Source: Burkholderiales bacterium (GTDB taxonomy: Bacteria; Pseudomonadota; Gammaproteobacteria; Burkholderiales; SG8-41). Taken from it: a stretch of DNA of 5,517 bases. Shown here in pieces: positions 1 to 5,517 of the stretch; position 1 is the stretch's first letter; every line of letters starts with the position of its first letter. The position numbers and the translations under genes are program-made. The notes under the pieces are model-generated. The model ran no database searches. It was given only the letters and a program-made list of their open reading frames with translations, and was not told the DNA's origin. The stretch spans positions 1 through 5,517 of the forward strand of contig SYEN01000463.1 of assembly GCA_005800795.1 (NCBI GenBank), read 5' to 3'.

Positions 1-960
1 CCGGTGGTCACGCCGACGGAGGCACGCGTCGCGCGCATGCTCACCGGAACTACACGCAGTGCCGATGAACTGATTGGCCTCATTCCTCCTGCGATGGAAT
101 CCGCAACCGTGCACACAGTGGCCACGCATGCCGTGATGGCAGGGTGCAAGCCGGAATATCTGCCTGTAGTGTTAGGTGGTATTGAACTCATGCTGCGTGA
201 AGCATTCAATTTGAACGGCGTGCAAGGCACCATGCATGGCGTGGCGCCCCTGATGATCGTCAATGGCCCCTACGCCCAAAAAATCGGCATCAACGGCAGT
301 AATGGCTGCTTCGGACCCGGCTTCAGAGCCAATGCGACCATCGGCCGGGCGATTCGGCTCATGCTGCTGAACCTCGGCGGCGGCATCGCTGGTTTGGCCT
401 CAGCCACGGTGTTCGCAACGCCCCTGCGTTACACGGCATGCATCACGGAAAACACCGGGCGCAGCCCTTGGGAAACCCTTGCAGCCGCTCGCGGCCACAA
501 ACCAGACGAGAACACCATAACCTGTGCGATGGTGGAAAGCCCGCGGCTTTGTTACGACGATGCAAGCCAGGACCCTCAGCGCCTGCTGACTGGCTTGGCC
601 GATTCTATGAGCGCCATGTGTTCTTGGAATCAGCACGTACGCTCGGACATGGTGGTGGCGATGGGACCGGAGCACGCCACCATCTGCTCGCGCGCGGGCA
701 TGCGGCGTGCCGATGTGCATGCGTGGCTGATTGAAAAAGCCGGCCGCAAAGTGCGTGATCTCAAGGGGGGCGGCAACTGGCGGCGTGAGCGCGCTGTTGC
801 GCTGGGCATAGACCCCGCAGATGACGAACACTTTGTGCCAGTGATCAAGGATCCGCGCGATCTGCATCTGATCGTGGCGGGCGGCTGGGGACCGCTCACA
901 GCAATGTGTCACGGCTGGGGCGGCGGCAGCCGCGCGGTGCATGGCACATACACACTTTGA
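1..960 (+). CDS. Conserved Cys-containing protein of unknown function, UGSC-selenoprotein neighbour (5' partial)
   Basis: This frame is open from the first base and ends at TGA 958-960. A GTG lies at 4-6, but the in-frame residues before and around it (PVVTPTEARV) look like the interior of a family whose members, as I recall them, carry a similar PVVPPT stretch after a short N-terminus. The true start is therefore probably upstream of the window. Numbering from that GTG, the recognisable segments are MAGCKPEY (45-52, Cys48), NGVQGTMH (71-78), NGCFGPGFRANATIGRA (100-116, Cys102) and LRYTACITEN (141-150, Cys146). Gly-rich loops occur near 290-308. There is no signal peptide in the visible part and no clear membrane span. 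From memory, proteins of this type sit next to UGSC selenoproteins, which is exactly the arrangement here (35-base gap), so a shared redox or detoxification role is plausible. The biochemical function is unknown to me. Confidence is high that this is a gene and low for its function. Confidence 0.85.
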   Translation, partial: PVVTPTEARVARMLTGTTRSADELIGLIPPAMESATVHTVATHAVMAGCKPEYLPVVLGGIELMLREAFNLNGVQGTMHGVAPLMIVNGPYAQKIGINGSNGCFGPGFRANATIGRAIRLMLLNLGGGIAGLASATVFATPLRYTACITENTGRSPWETLAAARGHKPDENTITCAMVESPRLCYDDASQDPQRLLTGLADSMSAMCSWNQHVRSDMVVAMGPEHATICSRAGMRRADVHAWLIEKAGRKVRDLKGGGNWRRERAVALGIDPADDEHFVPVIKDPRDLHLIVAGGWGPLTAMCHGWGGGSRAVHGTYTL

Positions 961-984
961 CGCAGTATCATCTGTTTACGAATC

Positions 985-990
985 AAGGAA
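985..990 (+). promoter_or_regulatory. Ribosome binding site of the UGSC selenoprotein
   Basis: The sequence AAGGAA lies 5 bases upstream of ATG 996-998. It fixes the start of the selenoprotein gene at 996, rather than at an in-frame ATG at 906 that would overlap the preceding gene by about 50 bases and has no comparable site. Confidence 0.7.
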
Positions 991-995
991 TCCCC

Positions 996-1526
996 ATGAC
1001 AGAAGAACTCGGTTTTATCGACCCCACCGCCGGCACGGGCCGCAAACGTGTCCCGCTGGCGCCACGACCGGCTGATCTGGCGGGCAAAGTCGTAGGGCTG
1101 CTCGACAATACCAAAGAGCAAGGTACGCTGATTCTGGAGACCCTTGGCGCGCAACTGCGCGAGAAGTATGGCGTCGCGCGCGTCGTTATTCGCCGCAAGG
1201 AGCACTATTCCAAGCCGGCAACCGACGCGCTGATAGACGAAATGGCCAAGGAGGTGGATGTGGCCGTTGCCGCACTGGGCGGATGAGGGTCTTGCACGTT
1301 GTGCAGTGTGCACGACACCATCGAATTCGAAAAGCGCGGCATCCCGGCGGCGGTAATCATTACCCAGGCGTTTCGCAAAGCTGCCGTTTTCCAATTCAAG
1401 AGCAAGGGCATGGAAGGGCATGCCTACGTCGAAATGCCGCATCCGGTGAGCAATCTTTCCACCGAAGACATGCGCACCCTGACGCTGAAATATGCGGACG
1501 ATGTGGCGCGTCAGCTAAAAGAGTAA
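996..1526 (+). CDS. UGSC-family selenoprotein (selenocysteine at TGA 1284-1286)
   Basis: The frame starts at ATG 996 after an AAGGAA site and runs to TAA 1524-1526, passing one in-frame TGA at codon 97. Read as selenocysteine, it gives a 176-residue protein with the redox motif U97-G-S-C100-T-L-C103-S. Sequence on both sides of the TGA belongs to one protein. Upstream are LDPTG-like FIDPTAGTG (7-15), LAPRPADLAGKVVGLLDNTK (21-40) and the strand VARVVIRRKE (60-69). Downstream are SVHDTIEFEKRGIPAAVIIT (104-123) and a C-terminal helix. This matches the UGSC (seleno)protein family as I recall it: a small soluble protein with a UxxC redox pair equivalent to CxxC, so probably a thiol/selenol oxidoreductase. 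The substrate is unknown. A hairpin fitting a bacterial SECIS follows the TGA. Insertion would need SelA/SelB/SelC/SelD, none of which is in this window. It follows gene 1 by 35 bases and precedes the hydroxylase gene by 6. Reading it as two ORFs (up to 1286 and from TTG 1299) would be wrong. Confidence 0.93.
1298..1316 (+). promoter_or_regulatory. Putative bacterial SECIS hairpin
   Basis: Bases 1298-1305 (GTTGTGCA) pair with 1309-1316 (TGCACGAC), giving an 8-bp stem with one G-U wobble (T1300-G1314) and an apical GTG at 1306-1308. The loop begins 20 bases after the TGA. A GU at the start of a small apical loop, about 16-37 bases past the UGA, is the usual requirement for SelB recognition in bacteria. 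The element lies inside the coding sequence (codons 101-107), as bacterial SECIS elements do. The pairing is seen directly; SelB binding is inferred. Confidence 0.8.
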
Positions 1527-1532
1527 ATACCT

Positions 1533-2270
1533 TTGGACGCGCTGCGCGAGTGGCTCTCGGCGCAGGCGATGCAAGCGCCATTCTGGGTGGTGATCGCAGC
1601 CACCATCGCCTGGTTCGCGCTGATTTACACGCTGATAGCGGGCGGAGCGCAGGCGCTGGCAGTACGACAGGCCGTTGAGACGAAGGCGCCTGGTGGACGC
1701 GTGCAACGCATGCGTCCGGGCCAAAAGCGTGAAGAGTTGTGGCTGTCCGTGCTGGCGATCCTGATTTTTGCCGCGCAGGCGGCGGGACTCGTCTGGTTAT
1801 TGCGACACGGCTGGCTTGCAATTGACTGGCAGCGTTCGTTATGGCATCTGTTGTGGGAGTTGCCACTGCTGTATCTGTGGAACGACCTGCATTTTTTTGT
1901 CATCCATCGCGCGCTGCACTGGAAACCGTTGTACCGCCACGTGCATATCTGGCATCATCGCTCGGTGATCACCACGCCTTTTTCCGCCTACAGTTTCCAC
2001 CCGGTTGAATCGTTTCTGCTCGGCAGTGTGATGCCACTGGCGCTGATTTTTCATGCCTTCAGCCCGTGGGCTTTGCTGGGTCTGACCGTGATGAGTCTCC
2101 TGCTCAATGTCGCCGGCCACCTGCCGCACGAGCACATCCGCAACGGTTTTGGTTTATTGCGTCCGCACAGCGCGTATCACAACCGGCATCATCGCGAATT
2201 TCATACCCACTACGCGTTTTCACTGGTGTGGCTGGATCGTTGGTTCGGCGGAACGAAGTCTGAAAAATAG
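1533..2270 (+). CDS. Sterol desaturase / fatty acid hydroxylase superfamily membrane protein
   Basis: This is a 245-residue integral membrane protein with the eight-plus histidine motifs of the membrane di-iron hydroxylase/desaturase superfamily (FA_hydroxylase type). The histidine clusters are H120-x4-H125-x3-H129 (DLHFFVIHRALH), H136-V-H138-I-W-H141-H142, H156 in SFHPVE, H196/H200/H201 in GHLPHEH, and H216-N-R-H219-H220 with H224. Hydrophobic spans are seen at about 16-38, 70-90, 102-118 and 150-192. Such enzymes use O2 and a di-iron centre to hydroxylate or desaturate lipid chains at the membrane; the substrate cannot be told from sequence. I take TTG 1533 as start: AAAAGAG at 1517-1523 is a modest ribosome site and the gap to the selenoprotein stop is 6 bases. 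ATG 1569 (residue 13) is an alternative, but it has no better site. It sits 2 bases ahead of the KAS III-like gene and is probably co-translated with it. Function class is secure; specificity is not. Confidence 0.9.
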   Translation: MDALREWLSAQAMQAPFWVVIAATIAWFALIYTLIAGGAQALAVRQAVETKAPGGRVQRMRPGQKREELWLSVLAILIFAAQAAGLVWLLRHGWLAIDWQRSLWHLLWELPLLYLWNDLHFFVIHRALHWKPLYRHVHIWHHRSVITTPFSAYSFHPVESFLLGSVMPLALIFHAFSPWALLGLTVMSLLLNVAGHLPHEHIRNGFGLLRPHSAYHNRHHREFHTHYAFSLVWLDRWFGGTKSEK

Positions 2271-2272
2271 CA

Positions 2273-4138
2273 ATGCTTAAGCCGTTCACAAACGTTTACA
2301 TCAATGCCACTGGCGCGTTTTATCCCGGGGCACCCGTGGACAACGCGCATATCGACGACTACATCGCGCCGCTGAATCCGGGGTCGCAGCGGTTGAAGCG
2401 CCGCATACTTGCCGAGAACGGCATCCAGCAGCGTTAATATTCCATTGGTACCGACGGTCGCACACGCTACAGCGCCGCGCAGATGGCGGCATCAGCCATA
2501 CAAACCTGCCTTGCGCAGGCTGGCGTGTCGCTGAGCGATATCGATTTGTTGTGTACCGGCACATCGGGGGGCGACGCCACGCTGCCCGGGTTCGCCAACA
2601 TGCTGCAGGGCGAACTGTCGGCCCCGCCGATGATGACCAGCAGCCACAGCGGCGTCTGTGCCGCAGGGCTGGCTGCTTTGCAGCACGCGGCCATGGCGCT
2701 GGATGGCGGCAGATCGACACGCGCGCTGGTCGCCACCAGTGAAGTGCCGTCGCGGCTGTTCAAGCGCTCGCGCTTTGCCAGCCGTGGTTACGATATTGAT
2801 TTTGACGCCCATTTTCTGCGCTGGATGTTGTCGGATGCGGCGGGGGCATGGCTGGTGGAGGCCGCGCCACGCGGAAATCGGCCACTCAAGCTGATCAACC
2901 TCCATCTGCGTTCATTCAGCGGTGATTATCCGGTGTGCATGCAGGTGGGGTTGTCCGCCACCACCGAAGTTGACGGAAGCCAGTCCTATCTGGATTACCC
3001 GTCGTTTGCAGAGGCCGAACAAGCAAGCGCCTATGCGTTACGCCAGAACATCCGGTTGCTGCCCAACCTGTTTGATGTGGCAATTCACGAGTATGTAAGG
3101 CTGGTGCAGGCCGGCTGGAATGCAGACGGACGCATCGATTACTTTCTGTGCCACTACTCATCGCAGCGCTTTGCCGGTGTGGTGCGCGAACTGCTGGACA
3201 AGGCAGGCTTATCGATTCCCGATGATCGCTGGTTCAACAATTTGCAATCACGCGGTAATACGGGGGCGTCGTCGATATTTGTCATGCTGGATGACTTTAT
3301 GCAAACGCATGACGTAAAGCCGGGCGAACGCATTTTCTGTTTTGTGCCGGAATCCGGGCGCTTCACGGTCGGCTACCTGTTGTTTGAAGTGCAGGCGCCC
3401 GTGGCAATCAGTCCAAGAATGATACCGGCAACGTATACGGTTCCGCCGCCGCATGACCCGGCGGGCGCCAGCCACCCCGCCATGCAAAGGCTCCTGCGTG
3501 ATCTCGCCGAGGTGTGGCACGACTATCGCTCAAGGGCATGGCGTACGCCATTGGTTACGCGTATTACACGCGGTGGCCTTGAACGCACCCACATGCTGCG
3601 CTGGATGGAAGACTGGATTCCGCAGGTCCAGCAAGGCAGCGTATGGATGCGAAAGGCGGCAGCCAATCTGAGCGAACCCTACGCAAGACTGCGTGATCTG
3701 ATTCTGCTGCATGCCAAGGATGAGCAGTTTGATTTCCGCATTCTGTTCGATGACTACAAACGCCTGGGTGGCCAAGTGGTGGCGATTGAAGACTTGCGCC
3801 GCAATCCCGGCGGCGAGGCGCTCAATGCCTACCTGCATGCGCGTGCCGCTGGCGCAAACCCGCAAGGCTTGCTCGGTGCGGTTTATATCATTGAAGGCAC
3901 CGGGCAGCGCATCGTTCCGGCGCTGTTGCCGGAAATCCGCCGCCAGCTTGCGTTGCCATTGGAGACCCCCCAGTTTCTGCAATATCATGGCGACAACGAT
4001 GTGAATCATCTGGCACGCTGGTTACACTGCGTCGACATCGCGCTGGAAGCCGGCGGTGAGCCAGCGGCCACCGACATAGTGGCCACGGCGCGCACCGTCG
4101 CGCAGCTCTATTTGATGCAACTGGAGTCGGTGCTATGA
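2273..4138 (+). pseudogene. Ketoacyl-ACP synthase III-like protein fused to haem-oxygenase-like iron-binding domain, with in-frame TAA
   Basis: The frame starts at ATG 2273, two bases after the hydroxylase stop, and ends at TGA 4136-4138: 621 codons with one TAA at codon 55 (2435-2437). The frame and protein family are the same on both sides, so this is a point nonsense change, not a frameshift. Before it, RLKRRILAENGIQQR is typical of KAS III N-termini, where the next residue is usually Tyr or His; after it comes YSIGTDGRTRY. Counting the stop as residue 55, the thiolase fold covers about 1-375, with candidate catalytic Cys129 (SGVCAAG), His294 (FLCHYSS) and Asn329 (SRGNTGASS), and FLRWMLSDAAGAW near 181-193. 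A linker (about 374-395) leads to an all-helical domain (about 400-621) resembling haem-oxygenase-like iron oxidases. Possible ligands are Glu484/Asp487 after His480, Glu541 in YIIEG, and His572/Asp576/His579. Restarting at ATG 2483 (codon 71) would lose the first strand-helix region of the synthase but keep the helical domain. A base error in the assembly is possible. It overlaps the next gene by ATGA. Confidence 0.8.
4123..4126 (+). promoter_or_regulatory. Ribosome binding site at the gene 4/gene 5 overlap
   Basis: GGAG lies 8 bases before ATG 4135, within the last codons of the preceding gene. It supports 4135 as the start of the next gene and indicates translational coupling through the ATGA overlap at 4135-4138. 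Confidence 0.6.
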
Positions 4139-5031
4139 GCCAGTCCCACCCGGGTGATTTTGAATCGATGACGCATGACCCGCGCGATCCCAACCCGTGG
4201 CTCGCGCTGTATCTGGATCAGAGCACGCCCATCGATGAAAAGGTCAAAAAGGCATGGCTGCGCGAATCCAGTTCCTGGAGCCGACAGTTCATTCTGCCCG
4301 TGGTGCGGCCTTTTGCGCGCGGCGCCATCGTTCTGCTGCAACTGATCAAGACAGTGATTCCCAACGCCTTCACGTCGTCATGGGCGCTGCACAGGTTGCT
4401 TGCCTGGGCGCTGCACACCTTTGTAAGGCCTGACGCAAACTGGTTGATTTTGCGGCATTTTCATATGGGCAGTGAAATTCTCGATTTCATTGCGCGTAAT
4501 GTGCCGGGTACCAACGTGCCGTTGCGGCCTTTAAGGCCCGCCAATCTGGATCAATTGCGGGACCATCTTTTTCTGCAGCATGATCTGAATTTGTTTAATT
4601 TCGTGATCAACCTCAATCGTGAACTGCGTGCACAGCAGCGTGAAATCAAGCCGCCGCCGGCGCTCGATACGCAAGGTATCAGCGAGGGGCAATTCGGCAT
4701 TGAGGCCATGCTTGGCCGTTGGCACAACTTCGTGGATTTACAAACTGCGATTGAACTGTTCACGCCGGTCTACCAGCTTTTTCTGACCGACAACGATTTC
4801 TAGCGTGCCACCAACTCCCTGCAACTGGACGAGACGATAGCCATCTACGTCGCGCGCATACTGCAGCAGCCGCACAACCTGGTGTTGCTCAACAACAAGC
4901 ACCCGCTGGTGCCTGAGTCGACGCTGCGCGCCGGACATCGCCTGGTATTGCATGGGTTGGCGTCGGAAATGTTGTACGAATTGCTGGTGCGCACCAAGCG
5001 GGCGCAAGCGGTGCCCACTGCTTCGCAATAA
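4135..5031 (+). pseudogene. Unrecognised helical protein, with in-frame TAG near the C-terminal quarter
   Basis: Starting at ATG 4135, which overlaps the previous stop as ATGA, the frame reads 222 residues to TAG 4801-4803. It then continues open for a further 75 codons to TAA 5029-5031. The downstream part (SLQLDETIAIYVARIL at 228-243, then LRAGHRLVLHGLASEMLYELL at 264-284) is clearly coding-like and has no ribosome site or separate start of its own, so the full gene was about 298 residues and the TAG interrupts it. A change from TGG or CAG is the simplest origin. I do not recognise the family. The protein is mostly helical, with a hydrophobic stretch near 52-75 and another near 82-97 that could touch a membrane. 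Candidate conserved segments are RHFHMGSEILDF (107-118), LFLQHDLNLFNFVINLNREL (145-164), RWHNFVDLQTAIELF (195-209) and LDETIA (231-236). The spaced His and acidic residues on helices allow, but do not show, metal binding. Coupling to the synthase fusion suggests a partner in the same pathway. The shortened 222-residue product might still be made. Confidence 0.75.
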
Positions 5032-5085
5032 CTGCGTTACCATGCAGCCTGAGATTTTTGCCGCTCAATCCCGAACTCAATAACC

Positions 5086-5089
5086 GGAG
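5086..5089 (+). promoter_or_regulatory. Ribosome binding site of the SDR gene
   Basis: GGAG (continuing as GGAGAAG) lies 7 bases before ATG 5097. It is the best Shine-Dalgarno match in the window and fixes the SDR start. In the 65 bases between the previous stop and this ATG I see no convincing terminator or promoter. Confidence 0.75.
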
Positions 5090-5096
5090 AAGAATT

Positions 5097-5517
5097 ATGA
5101 CCACTCACAACAAAGTAGCCATTATTACCGGCGGTGGCACTGGCATCGGCAAAGCCACCGCACTCGCCTTCGTCAAGGATGGCTATCGTGTGGCGATCAG
5201 CGGCCGGCGCGCGGAGCCGCTCGACGAAACCATCAAGGAAGCGGGCGTTGACAGCTCGCGCATGATAGGCGTGCCCACCGATGTGGGCGACCCCGCCGCC
5301 GTCAAGAACCTGTTTACCAAAACCATGGCGGCCTTTGGCCGTGTGGATGTGCTGTTCAACAACGCCGGCACCAACGCGCCAGGTGTGCTGTTTGAAGAAC
5401 TGCCGTGGGAAAAATGGAAAGCGGTGGTCGATGCCAATCTTAACGGCATGTTTCTCTGCTCGCAGGAAGCCTACAAGATCATGAAGGATCAAAAGCCGAT
5501 GGGAGGCCGCATCATCA
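5097..5517 (+). CDS. Short-chain dehydrogenase/reductase, NAD(P)-dependent (3' partial)
   Basis: This is the N-terminal 140 residues of a classical SDR, open to the right edge of the window. The Rossmann cofactor motif is TGGGTGIG (11-18). After the second strand there is SGRR (35-38), where Arg37/Arg38 favour NADP(H) over NAD. TDV (61-63) contacts the adenine ring, NNAG (88-91) is intact, and Asn114 in the ANLNG segment is the helix-4 catalytic Asn. The end reads GGRIIN-like, as in the strand before the catalytic Ser; the Ser-Tyr-Lys residues lie beyond the window. It is a soluble cytoplasmic oxidoreductase of an alcohol/ketone pair; the substrate is not deducible. It lies 65 bases after gene 5 with its own strong ribosome site, so it may belong to the same operon, where a ketone reduction would fit after a KAS III-like condensation, or it may be separately expressed. 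Confidence 0.93.
   Translation, partial: MTTHNKVAIITGGGTGIGKATALAFVKDGYRVAISGRRAEPLDETIKEAGVDSSRMIGVPTDVGDPAAVKNLFTKTMAAFGRVDVLFNNAGTNAPGVLFEELPWEKWKAVVDANLNGMFLCSQEAYKIMKDQKPMGGRII

Noticed and set aside
400..942. 180-residue antisense ORF
   Set aside because: It lies wholly opposite gene 1, with low-complexity His/Ala/Arg composition typical of a high-GC shadow.
909..1442. 177-residue antisense ORF
   Set aside because: It is the shadow of the selenoprotein on the opposite strand, Arg/His-rich with no family resemblance. The + strand frames here are well supported.
1299..1526. Separate 75-residue ORF starting at TTG 1299
   Set aside because: It is in frame with the upstream gene, starts inside the UGSC-TLC motif and lacks a ribosome site. 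It is the C-terminal part of the selenoprotein.
3530..4009. 159-residue antisense ORF
   Set aside because: It is the reverse-strand shadow of the helical domain of gene 4, with no ribosome site or recognisable motifs.
4801..4803. TAG as a pyrrolysine codon
   Set aside because: Pyrrolysine is rare in bacteria and mostly confined to methylamine methyltransferases. The context is unrelated, no pyl genes are visible, and TAG also ends the hydroxylase gene at 2268-2270.
2435..4803. Reassigned genetic code with TAA/TAG read as sense
   Set aside because: TAA ends the selenoprotein and gene 5, TAG ends the hydroxylase, and TGA ends genes 1 and 4, so all three still terminate translation here.
5032..5047. 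Possible hairpin CTGC...GCAG after gene 5
   Set aside because: It has only 4 base pairs with an 8-base loop and no T-run directly after the stem, too weak for a terminator.
5042..5083. 13-codon ORF between gene 5 and the SDR
   Set aside because: It has no ribosome site and no recognisable sequence; short ORFs of this size are expected by chance.

Overview
The window looks like part of a proteobacterial chromosome (moderately high GC, Shine-Dalgarno starts, tightly packed co-directional genes) from an organism that decodes selenocysteine. The taxonomic guess is weak because no rRNA or tRNA is present. All genes lie on the + strand and there are no mobile elements, CRISPR arrays or RNA genes. 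Every gap between genes is under 70 bases.

Layout: (1) positions 1-960, the 3' part of a conserved Cys-containing protein of unknown function, cut by the left edge. (2) 996-1526, a UGSC-family selenoprotein of 176 residues, read through an in-frame TGA at 1284-1286, with a good bacterial SECIS hairpin just downstream. An automatic caller would split it into two false fragments. (3) 1533-2270, an integral-membrane histidine-motif hydroxylase/desaturase (sterol desaturase / fatty acid hydroxylase superfamily). (4) 2273-4138, a ketoacyl-ACP synthase III-like (thiolase-fold) domain fused to a C-terminal haem-oxygenase-like, probably iron-binding helical domain, interrupted by an in-frame TAA at 2435-2437. 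(5) 4135-5031, a helical protein I do not recognise, overlapping gene 4 by ATGA and interrupted by an in-frame TAG at 4801-4803. (6) 5097 to the right edge, the N-terminal half of a classical short-chain dehydrogenase/reductase.

Genes 2-5 are separated by 6 and 2 bases and a 4-base overlap, so they look like one transcript, probably with gene 1 (35-base gap) and possibly with gene 6 (65-base gap). Genes 3-6 together look like a fatty-acyl processing pathway: condensation by the KAS III-like enzyme, oxidation by two putative iron enzymes, and reduction by the SDR. This is an inference from domains. The pathway may be decaying, since two adjacent genes each carry one nonsense codon but otherwise read cleanly. 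Alternatively these are base errors in the assembly, or the stops are suppressed.

The most notable point is that all three stop codons occur inside open reading frames within 3.5 kb. The TGA is convincingly selenocysteine. The TAA and TAG have no convincing recoding explanation, because TAA, TAG and TGA all also serve as normal gene ends here.
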